Below, one piece after another: positions 30,743 to 36,940 of a DNA stretch of 36,940 nt. The stretch spans positions 1-36,940 of the forward strand of contig CBDUEV010000026.1 of assembly GCA_965366365.1 (NCBI GenBank), read 5' to 3'. Positions within the stretch are counted from its first letter, which is position 1. Every line of letters begins with the position of its first letter. The position numbers and the translations under genes were made by a program. Source of the DNA: CBDUEV01 sp965366365 (lineage in GTDB: Bacteria; Actinomycetota; Acidimicrobiia; Spongiisociales; JAENVV01). The notes under the pieces are model-generated. The model did no database searches. It saw nothing but the letters and a program-made list of their open reading frames with translations, and was not told the origin of the DNA.

Positions 30743-31177
30743 TCACCAGTATCGATATTTGGTGGCGGTGATCCTGATCGGCACCGAATAGCGAGCGGCG
30801 AACCACTCCGGCGTCCATCCGTATTCGTCCATGACCGGCCGGTACTTCTCGAGATAGGCAAGGTGGTGCGCGGCCGACGGCGCCTTCCGGTCGATATGAG
30901 CGGTGCCCTCCACCACGACAACGTCGCCGCCCAACCCGTTGCCATCGAGGTTGAGCGCCACCCGGGGCTGGGTCTCCACGTTGCGAACTCGGGTCGAGTC
31001 GAGGCTGTAGACGAGGAAGTCATCGCCGTCCCAGAAGAACCAGATCGGCGAGGTTTGAGGGGTGCCATCGGAGCGGACGGTCGTCAGCCAGGCGATCCGT
31101 GACGTCTCCAGACGTCGCGCGGCGTAAGCCGCCTTCTCGTCGGAAAGGTCGAGATGTGCTGAGCCGGTTCGACTCAT
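30743..31177 (-). CDS. PPOX-class (FDOR) F420- or flavin-dependent oxidoreductase
   Basis: The 144-residue split-barrel protein has RRLETSRIAWLTTVRSDGTP, SPIWFFWDGDDFLVYS and RVRNVETQPRVALNLDGNG, the marks of the pyridoxamine-oxidase-like FDOR-B group (Rv3369-type). Such actinobacterial proteins bind F420, FMN or haem; which is used here cannot be told. ATG 31177 follows AAGGAT. It is the first gene of an operon with the TIGR03086 protein and is divergent from the OmpA-like lipoprotein. Confidence 0.88.
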   Translation of the reverse strand: MSRTGSAHLDLSDEKAAYAARRLETSRIAWLTTVRSDGTPQTSPIWFFWDGDDFLVYSLDSTRVRNVETQPRVALNLDGNGLGGDVVVVEGTAHIDRKAPSAAHHLAYLEKYRPVMDEYGWTPEWFAARYSVPIRITATKYRYW

Positions 31178-31266
31178 CGGGATCCTTCGGCGGGGCCGCT
31201 CACCATACCCGCCAGGGCGACCGGACCGGAGGCGCCGCGAATCGGGCAGTGCCGGGTCGGCGGGCG

Positions 31267-31272
31267 TAGCCT
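31267..31272 (+). promoter_or_regulatory. Candidate -10 box, leaderless start of the OmpA-like gene
   Basis: TAGCCT ends 6 nt before ATG 31279. There is no ribosome binding site. Confidence 0.4.
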
Positions 31273-31278
31273 GGGCGG

Positions 31279-32607
31279 ATGAATCGATGGCTCGTCATAC
31301 TCATCGTGGTGGGAATCCTTCTGTCGGGATGCACACGCGACACCACCGCCGACACCTCCGCCGCCTCCGCCGTTGCGTCACCTACGCCCACCCAGGCCAC
31401 CACGGTCCCGTCGGTGACCACCACAGTTCTCACCGAAGACACTGCCGCGCCTCAGGACGAGGCTCAATCCGAGTCGGTCGGCGACGTCGATCTCCTCACC
31501 TTCGCCAACGGTGCGCTGTTCGCGTCGGAGACCGGCTTGGCGGGCGACGGGAGCGTGGCCGCCCTGAGCATGATCGACGGAAACATGGAGATGAGGGCGT
31601 TTCCAGAGGTGGACGGCTCGGTCGTCGAGTTCGTGTTCGAACTCCCGGCGGAAACCATATTCGGTTCTTTCGCTGTGCCCGAAGCCACCGATGGATCCGG
31701 AGCGCTTCCCACTTTCGACGAGATCGAGATCGCCGGATCCTCTCTCGGGCCCGACAGTGGTTTCGAGGACCTGGCGAGCGGAACATTGCGGGACCCGGTC
31801 GAAGGCATGACCAGCCTGGACCCCGTGGCGCGCCCGGCGGTGCGGTGGATCAGAGTGACTCTCTCGCCTCCCGAAGCGGGCACATCGCCAGGATTCACCG
31901 AACTCATCGGATATGGGACTCAGGAGGAAGTACCGCTGAACGAGGGATTCGCCGGGGCGTGGGAGTTGCGACCCGCCGGGGCTCAGGGCGGGCGGGCCGT
32001 CCTCATGTGGCTGGCGCAGGACGGGACCAGCCTGAGCGGCTGCATCGGCCAGATCACGTTCGCAGGGACCGTCAACGGTTCGATCGCCAGGGCCACCGGA
32101 CTGAACCCGGCAGACGGCACTCGGAGGGCGTACATCTTCATCGCCGATGGACGAGGCGGCCTGCAGGGCGTGGTCTCCGAGACCGGTGGTCCCTTCGGAG
32201 CGAGGGTCGGAGTGGCAGCCGACATCTCACGCCCCGCCCCCTGCGCGGAACAGCTGCCTGAGCCGGCGGCATGCGGTTCGACGGTCTATGTGAACTTCAG
32301 TGTCGACTCGGCAGAAGTCCGGCCCGAGTCGAAGCCCGTCCTCGTCGACCTCTTCGCTCGCCTCCAGGGAGAAAGCCCCACCGCCCTCACCATCGAGGGG
32401 CATACCTCCACCGAGGGCACCGATGCCTACAACCAAGACCTCTCGGAACGGCGCGCCCAGGCGGTGGTCGACGAATTGGTGAAACGCGGGTTGGAACCCG
32501 GCACCCTCGTGGCAGTCGGCAAGGGCGAAACCGAGCCCATCATCTTCCCGGAACTGGACGAGGCCGCCCGCTCGATCAACCGGCGGGTCGAGATAAGGTG
32601 CGAGTGA
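31279..32607 (+). CDS. OmpA-like domain lipoprotein
   Basis: The 442-residue protein has a lipoprotein signal peptide with lipobox LLSGC (Cys18), a Thr/Ser/Ala-rich linker, a beta-rich middle region (about 65-325) and a C-terminal OmpA domain (about 330-442): VYVNFSVDSAEVRPESKPVL, IEGHTSTEGTDAYNQDLSER with the Asp/Arg peptidoglycan-binding residues, and INRRVEIRCE. It is likely anchored to the membrane outer face and bound to the cell wall. Such OmpA-like proteins occur in some actinobacteria. A PPOX gene lies divergent; function unknown. Confidence 0.88.
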   Translation: MNRWLVILIVVGILLSGCTRDTTADTSAASAVASPTPTQATTVPSVTTTVLTEDTAAPQDEAQSESVGDVDLLTFANGALFASETGLAGDGSVAALSMIDGNMEMRAFPEVDGSVVEFVFELPAETIFGSFAVPEATDGSGALPTFDEIEIAGSSLGPDSGFEDLASGTLRDPVEGMTSLDPVARPAVRWIRVTLSPPEAGTSPGFTELIGYGTQEEVPLNEGFAGAWELRPAGAQGGRAVLMWLAQDGTSLSGCIGQITFAGTVNGSIARATGLNPADGTRRAYIFIADGRGGLQGVVSETGGPFGARVGVAADISRPAPCAEQLPEPAACGSTVYVNFSVDSAEVRPESKPVLVDLFARLQGESPTALTIEGHTSTEGTDAYNQDLSERRAQAVVDELVKRGLEPGTLVAVGKGETEPIIFPELDEAARSINRRVEIRCE

Positions 32608-32684
32608 CCGCCTCGTGCCGGACCCAGCTCGCCGGTTGGGGGCGGTCGGAGTCGGTCAGCCACGGCGAGCTGCCCCTTCGGTCG

Positions 32685-33821
32685 TCAGATCCGGAATCGT
32701 CCTGGATCCACGGCACGGATGAGATCATCGGATCCGCTCTCGCACTCCCATCCGCCGTCCCTGACGATCAGTTGGGCCGCCAACCGACCCGCCGCCGGGC
32801 TCGTCTGGATTCCGGTGCCACCCTGACCGACGAGCCAGAAGAACCCGTCCGCTTCGGGATCGAATCCGATCACGAGGTCTTCGTCCGGGGAAAAGGTCCT
32901 CAAGCCCGCCCAGGATGACCGGACCGTTGTGAGGTCGAGGGTGGTGGCCTGATTGATGCGATCGATCGCCAGCGCGATGTCGAGGTCGACGGGTCGAGCG
33001 TCACACGGCTCCGACGGTGTCTCGTCGGCCAAAGAGCAGAGCAGCTGGGTGCCGTCCGGTTTGAAGTAGTACTCGTAGCCGACGTTGGCGACCAGAGGCC
33101 AACGCCGGGCACCGTCGGGGGCCGGGCTCATGAAGACGGTTCGTCTGCGCGGTTGGAGTCCGACCGGCTCGACCCCGGCGAGTTTCGCCACGACGTCGCC
33201 CCATGCTCCGGCGGCGTTGACCACCACCGAACAGTGGAGGGTGTCACCTCCTGCCCGCACTTCCCATCCACTTGTGCCCTGCCTCAGGTCCGTGACCGGC
33301 GACGAGAGTCGAATCCGACCACCATTGTTCCGCAGTCCTCGTACGAAGGCCTGATGGATCATGGCCACGTCGAGATCGGCCGCCGACGGCTCCCAGACCG
33401 CGGCTTGCGCGTGATCCGGGCGAAGGACAGGAACCATCTCGAGCGCCTCCGCTGGGCCCACCACACGGACAGTGGGATCGAGCAAACGGCCGGCTTCGGC
33501 GGCTTCCTCCACCAGGTGCCGCTGTCCGGCTCGGCCCACGATCAAGGCACCGGATGGAGCCGCCATCAGCGGTCCATCGGCCAACCCGCTCGGCGGATCC
33601 GCCAGAAACGCCAGGCTCGCCTCGGAGAGCACTCGCATCGAGGCTTCCCCGAGGTTCCCGAGGAACAGTGCAGCAGACCGGCCGGTGGTGTGGTAGGCGA
33701 GACTGGACTCCTGTTCCACGAGGATGATCTCGACCTGTTCGGACAGGTAATAGGCGGCCGCGACGCCGGCGATCCCGCCGCCGATCACGACGGTGTGAAC
33801 CGTGGTCACGGGAGAGTCCAC
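32685..33821 (-). CDS. FAD-dependent oxidoreductase (DAO family)
   Basis: The 378-residue flavoprotein starts with the dinucleotide motif VVIGGGIAGVAAAYYLSEQ, then EIILVEQES, HTTGRSAALF, and ends with the DAO signature GLRTFSPDEDLVIGF and GFFWLVGQGGTGIQTSPAAGRLA. This fits the glycine/sarcosine/D-amino-acid oxidase or 2-hydroxyglutarate dehydrogenase group; substrate unknown. I use GTG 33821; GTG 33809 is an alternative. It lies 52 nt after the MocA-like gene on the same strand, so the two are probably co-transcribed. Confidence 0.88.
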   Translation of the reverse strand: MDSPVTTVHTVVIGGGIAGVAAAYYLSEQVEIILVEQESSLAYHTTGRSAALFLGNLGEASMRVLSEASLAFLADPPSGLADGPLMAAPSGALIVGRAGQRHLVEEAAEAGRLLDPTVRVVGPAEALEMVPVLRPDHAQAAVWEPSAADLDVAMIHQAFVRGLRNNGGRIRLSSPVTDLRQGTSGWEVRAGGDTLHCSVVVNAAGAWGDVVAKLAGVEPVGLQPRRRTVFMSPAPDGARRWPLVANVGYEYYFKPDGTQLLCSLADETPSEPCDARPVDLDIALAIDRINQATTLDLTTVRSSWAGLRTFSPDEDLVIGFDPEADGFFWLVGQGGTGIQTSPAAGRLAAQLIVRDGGWECESGSDDLIRAVDPGRFRI

Positions 33822-33873
33822 CGACCGAGTGGAGGTCTGAACGAGATCGGGCAGACTTTCACCACGGGCCGGC

Positions 33874-34485
33874 TCATGACTGGTCCGGCGCTTGGGACGG
33901 GCGGCGGGTCAGGAAGGCCTGGAACTCTTCCGGCGTGTTGATGTCGCCCGGCTTCGGAAAGCCAAACTGCACGTCGAGGACCTCAGAGGAAGGGAATGCA
34001 TCGATGAAACGCCACAGGCCGTTGGGGTCATCCATGGCTGCGGCGGCTTCGAGCACGTGGGCCGCGAACATGATCGGATGACCCCGGCCGTCCGAGTAGG
34101 AGGCGGCGGCCACGGAAGGCGATTCCGCATGCCAGGCGGCGGCGAATCGGTTCAGGTGGGAGGCGCCCACCTCAGGCATGTCGGCCAGAACCACGGCGAC
34201 GGCCTCACAGCTTCCCAGCGCCTCGACTCCGACGCGAAACGACGACATGTTGCCCGTTGCGAAAGCAGGGTTGTGGGCCACGGCGGCGCGGGTGAGGGCC
34301 AGCGAAGCCTCGACCTCCCTCGATCGATAGCCGGTCACGACCACCACCCGATCGAAGGATGATTGTTCCGCCGCGGCGACCACGAGACCGGCCAGGGTTG
34401 TGTCTCCAACCCGCCGGAGTTGTTTGGGCAGGTCCCCGCTCATCCGCTCTGAACGTCCCGCAGCCAGCACCATCACGCCGATCAC
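33874..34485 (-). CDS. MocA-like molybdenum-cofactor nucleotidyltransferase
   Basis: The 203-residue GT-A-fold protein begins VIGVMVLAAGRSERMSGDLPKQL region-wise, with LAAGRSERM and Lys in PKQL as the nucleotide-binding site, VVVVTGYRSREVE, NPAFATGNMSSFRVGV, VVLADMPEV and GRGHPIMF. This matches MocA/MobA-type enzymes that add CMP or GMP to molybdopterin. Position beside a molybdenum hydroxylase operon supports MocA (CTP). CofC-like activity is a remote alternative. GTG 34485 has a TAGTTT box 7 nt upstream and looks leaderless. Confidence 0.85.
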   Translation of the reverse strand: MIGVMVLAAGRSERMSGDLPKQLRRVGDTTLAGLVVAAAEQSSFDRVVVVTGYRSREVEASLALTRAAVAHNPAFATGNMSSFRVGVEALGSCEAVAVVLADMPEVGASHLNRFAAAWHAESPSVAAASYSDGRGHPIMFAAHVLEAAAAMDDPNGLWRFIDAFPSSEVLDVQFGFPKPGDINTPEEFQAFLTRRPSQAPDQS

Positions 34486-34492
34486 GAGACCG

Positions 34493-34498
34493 AAACTA
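34493..34498 (-). promoter_or_regulatory. Candidate -10 box, leaderless start of the MocA-like gene
   Basis: On the minus strand TAGTTT ends 7 nt before GTG 34485. TTCCGA (34522-34517) is a possible -35 at 18 nt. Confidence 0.5.
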
Positions 34499-34533
34499 GC
34501 CGCGCCCAGGCAGGGGTCGGAAGCTGGGCCAAC

Positions 34534-34539
34534 TATCCT
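34534..34539 (+). promoter_or_regulatory. Candidate -10 box of the molybdenum hydroxylase operon
   Basis: TATCCT on the plus strand would start a transcript near 34546 with about 70 nt of leader before ATG 34619. No good -35 is visible. It lies back to back with the MocA-like promoter. Confidence 0.35.
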
Positions 34540-34618
34540 GTGATCTTGTGCTGGGCCGAAGGTCGCCTTGTCGACCGTCGGGTCGCCGGCTGGGGTCGCT
34601 CGAGAAAACGGGGTACGG

Positions 34619-35362
34619 ATGCCAACGATTACGAACTATCACCGACCCTCCTCGGTCGATGAGGCACTCGCCCTCCTTGGCCGGACCTCCGCCGAGTCGG
34701 TCATCCTGGCCGGAGGGACGGTCGTGAACGCCGAACCAGGAGCTGGCGCCGCCGAGGTCATCGACCTCCAGGCAGCGGTGGGAAGCGAGATCGAACACCA
34801 CGACGGACGAGTGAACATCGGAGCCATGGCCCGTCTGCAGGATCTGGTCGACCACCCCGACGTTCCTGCCCTTCTCGGTGAGGTGGCACGTCGCGAAGGT
34901 CCCAACACGTTCCGCAACGCCGCCACCGTGGGCGGCACCGTCGCTCGCGCGGATCGAGACAGCGAACTGCTGGCAGGTCTCCTCGTCCACGAGGCCACCG
35001 TAGAGGTGCGCCGGTCCGACCGCACCGCCTCCGTGGCGCTGGCAGACCTGTGGAAGGACCTGTTGACTCTCGAGGGTGGGATCATCACTTCGGTCAGCAT
35101 TGAGATCGGCGGCGCCACGGCGACAGAACGGGTGGGCCGCACCCCCGCCGACAGCTCCATCGTGGCGGCGGTCGGCCGAATGTCATCCGGCGGCCCTCTG
35201 CTCGCCATCACCGGAGTGGCGGCGACACCGGTGCTGGTCGACCCCGCCTCCGTTGGGTCGCTTTCACCACCGGGAGACTTTCGAGGTTCCCCCGAGTACC
35301 GGCTGCACCTCGCCGAGGTGCTGGCCGCTCGGGTGCTCCACAGATTGGGAGCGGCATCGTGA
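34619..35362 (+). CDS. FAD-binding subunit of a xanthine-dehydrogenase-family molybdenum hydroxylase
   Basis: The 247-residue protein matches CoxM/XdhB-type FAD subunits: YHRPSSVDEALALL, VILAGGT (residues 28-34; FAD loop), EVIDLQAA, VNIGAMARLQDL, and NAATVGGTVARADRDSEL with the second FAD loop TVGGT at 103-107. It is shorter than usual (about 280), mainly in the first FAD loop and C-domain, and has no cysteine. In this family electrons reach FAD from two [2Fe-2S] clusters. The stop overlaps the GTG start of the next gene, so they are co-translated. Confidence 0.88.
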   Translation: MPTITNYHRPSSVDEALALLGRTSAESVILAGGTVVNAEPGAGAAEVIDLQAAVGSEIEHHDGRVNIGAMARLQDLVDHPDVPALLGEVARREGPNTFRNAATVGGTVARADRDSELLAGLLVHEATVEVRRSDRTASVALADLWKDLLTLEGGIITSVSIEIGGATATERVGRTPADSSIVAAVGRMSSGGPLLAITGVAATPVLVDPASVGSLSPPGDFRGSPEYRLHLAEVLAARVLHRLGAAS

Positions 35363-36940
35363 ACGTCGATCTCACCATCAACGGCACCCAGCGAACCTTG
35401 GCATGCCAGCCGCACGAGTCTCTCCGTGCCGTCCTTCGTCGCGAGGGGTTCTTCAGCGTCCGGTTCGGCGCTGAAACCGGCGAGACGGGGGCCGATGCCG
35501 TGCTGCTCGACGGGCGCCTCGTTTCGTCTGAGATCCTTCTGGCTGTTCAGGCCGATGGCCACCATGTCGAGACGGTCGACATGCTCAACCCACCGTTCGG
35601 TCTGCACCCGATCCAGGAAGCCTTCGTGGAGGCGGGTGCCATTCAGTCGGGGTATTCGACTCCCGCCACGATCCTGGCTGCCAAGGCCCTGCTGGATCGG
35701 AACCCGAACCCCACCGAGTCAGAGGTCCGCGATGCCTTGTCGGGGATCCTCGATCGTGAGACCGGCTACCTTCGCCCGGTGCACGCCGTGCTGCGGGCCG
35801 GTGCGATCCTGCGTGGCGAGCAGCTCGATCCCATCGAACCTGCCCTCATCGAACCCCTGATTCCCCCGGGCGGCGAGCCCGACCTCGACACATCCGGCCC
35901 GCCACTCCAACTCCCAGAGCTGGCGCCGAAACTGATCCCCAGTCCTGATGTCCCTGAGACTCAGGTCGTCGGAAAGCCGGAGAGGAAGGTGGATGCCATC
36001 AAGCTGGCCAAGGGTCACCCGGCCTTTGTCGACGACATCGAGATGCGGGGCCTGCTCTACGCCAAGATGCTCTACAGCCCGCACGCCCATGCTCGGATCG
36101 TCCGAATCGACGACACGAAGGCGCGGGCCCTGCCCGGTGTGCACGCCGTCCTCCACCACGAGAACGTCCCACGGGTGCGTTACGCCTCCGGAGGCCAGTC
36201 CTATCCGAATCCCCTCCCCTACGACCAGGTCAGCTTCGACAACAAGGTCCGCCACGTGGGGGATCGTGTGGCGGTGGTGGCGGCCGAGTCGCTCGAGATC
36301 GCCGAAGCGGCGGTGCGTCTGATAGAGGTGGAGTATGACGTGTTGCCGGCGGTCTTCGATGAGAACGAGGCGATCACCGGGGAGGCCGCCGTCATCCATG
36401 ACGAGCCCGAGATGGAGGGCGCTCACGACGCCTCCCGGAACATCGTGCACCACATCGAGGCCGAGGTGGGCGACATCGAGGCGGGGTTGGCCGCCGCCGA
36501 CCGCGTGTTCGAACGGACCTTTCGCGTCCATCAGGTGCAACAGGTGCCGATCGAGCCGCACATCGCCATCTCCTGGCTGGACAGCGACGAGCGACTCGTC
36601 ATCCGCACCTCCACTCAGGTTCCCTTTCACGTCCGGCGAATGGTCGCTCCGCTCCTCGGTCTGCCGATTCGGCAGATCCGCATCGTCAAGCCGCGCATCG
36701 GAGGGGGGTTTGGGGTCAAACAGGAGATGCTCATCGAAGACATCGTGGGGCATTTGACCCTGGCGACGGGACGGCCCGTGCGTCTGGAACTGAACAGGCA
36801 CGAAGAGTTCGTTTCGAGCCGGACACGCCACCCTCAGACCATCACCTTCACGACGGGCGTCACCAACGATGGAACTCTCGTGGCACAGAGGATGCGGGTC
36901 GTGGCGAATACGGGCCCCTACGGGACCCACGGATTGACCG
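35359..36940 (+). CDS. Ferredoxin-like (cluster-less) / molybdopterin-binding fusion subunit, 5' part
   Basis: The frame is open to the window edge (527 codons). Residues 1-150 align with [2Fe-2S] small subunits (CoxS/XdhA type): LLDGRLVSSEILLAVQADG, LHPIQEAFVEAGAIQSGYST, AKALLDRNPNPTESEVRDAL. All eight cluster cysteines are replaced: Ala38, Thr43, Asp46, Glu58, Ser97, Ser100, Asp132 and Glu134. After a Pro-rich linker (about 165-205) the molybdopterin subunit starts: FVDDIEMRGLLYAKMLYSPH, STQVPFHVRRMVAPLLGLP and GGGFGVK (448-454). The catalytic Glu lies beyond the edge. GTG 35359 overlaps the FAD subunit stop (GTGA). Substrate unknown. Confidence 0.9.
   Translation, partial: MNVDLTINGTQRTLACQPHESLRAVLRREGFFSVRFGAETGETGADAVLLDGRLVSSEILLAVQADGHHVETVDMLNPPFGLHPIQEAFVEAGAIQSGYSTPATILAAKALLDRNPNPTESEVRDALSGILDRETGYLRPVHAVLRAGAILRGEQLDPIEPALIEPLIPPGGEPDLDTSGPPLQLPELAPKLIPSPDVPETQVVGKPERKVDAIKLAKGHPAFVDDIEMRGLLYAKMLYSPHAHARIVRIDDTKARALPGVHAVLHHENVPRVRYASGGQSYPNPLPYDQVSFDNKVRHVGDRVAVVAAESLEIAEAAVRLIEVEYDVLPAVFDENEAITGEAAVIHDEPEMEGAHDASRNIVHHIEAEVGDIEAGLAAADRVFERTFRVHQVQQVPIEPHIAISWLDSDERLVIRTSTQVPFHVRRMVAPLLGLPIRQIRIVKPRIGGGFGVKQEMLIEDIVGHLTLATGRPVRLELNRHEEFVSSRTRHPQTITFTTGVTNDGTLVAQRMRVVANTGPYGTHGLT

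Noticed and set aside
1..36940. tRNA, rRNA, CRISPR array, insertion sequence, integrase or prophage genes
   Set aside because: I looked for cloverleaf arms, spaced direct repeats and transposase or integrase motifs in all frames and found none.

Overview
The window is gene-dense, high-G+C bacterial DNA with strong G/C third-codon bias. I read 43 intact or edge-truncated genes and one clear gene remnant. Several families (TIGR03086-type DinB-like protein, FDOR/PPOX-type F420 or flavin oxidoreductase, LigC-type DNA ligase, Nei-type glycosylase, MocR plus EamA pair, DUF4287) are typical of Actinomycetota. Many starts carry a TANNNT box only 6-8 nt upstream, which fits the leaderless mRNAs common in actinobacteria. 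I infer an actinobacterium, perhaps acidimicrobial-like; no rRNA or marker gene is present to prove it. I see no tRNA, rRNA, CRISPR array, transposase or prophage gene.

Layout. 1-2.2 kb: 3' end of a PepSY-type membrane protein, a YdeI/OmpD-like protein, and a broken methyltransferase running into an intact one that seems to start with CTG. 2.3-3.9 kb: a TetR-SDR operon behind a clear palindromic operator. 4.0-5.4 kb: an orphan PIN-domain protein overlapping a squalene-cyclase-like protein. 5.6-8.5 kb (minus): class I fructose-1,6-bisphosphatase and GNAT genes, then a TetR gene with a sharply defined operator/promoter driving a stress-protein-like gene. 8.7-11.2 kb: tandem NTF2-like protein, SOUL haem-binding protein and an APH-fold phosphotransferase. 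11.3-13.9 kb: DNA repair genes (Nei glycosylase, ligC) flanking a TfoX-like gene. 14-17.3 kb: SRPBCC protein, then an EamA transporter and its likely MocR regulator, which share an 11-bp motif. 17.4-21.2 kb: GNAT, a small conserved protein, Dps, membrane protein, DUF4287 protein, HAD phosphatase. 21.2-26.1 kb: FNT channel, YgjV-like membrane protein, then an overlapping FGGY kinase and sphingosine-phosphate-lyase-like enzyme. 26.1-28.2 kb: GerW-like protein with an ABC exporter. 28.4-32.6 kb: MFS transporter, small oxidoreductase and monooxygenase genes, OmpA-like lipoprotein. 32.7-36.9 kb: FAD oxidoreductase and MocA-like nucleotidyltransferase, divergent from a molybdenum hydroxylase operon.

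The most unusual thing is at the right edge. The molybdenum hydroxylase is a fusion of a [2Fe-2S]-ferredoxin-type domain to the molybdopterin subunit. The ferredoxin-type domain keeps its fold signature but has lost all eight cluster-ligating cysteines. A FAD subunit is retained beside it and a MocA-like cofactor maturation gene lies divergently upstream. The normal electron wire from Mo to FAD should therefore be absent. Second in interest is the ATGA-overlapping FGGY kinase and S1P-lyase-like pair, which could be a phosphorylate-then-cleave route for an unknown amino-alcohol substrate.
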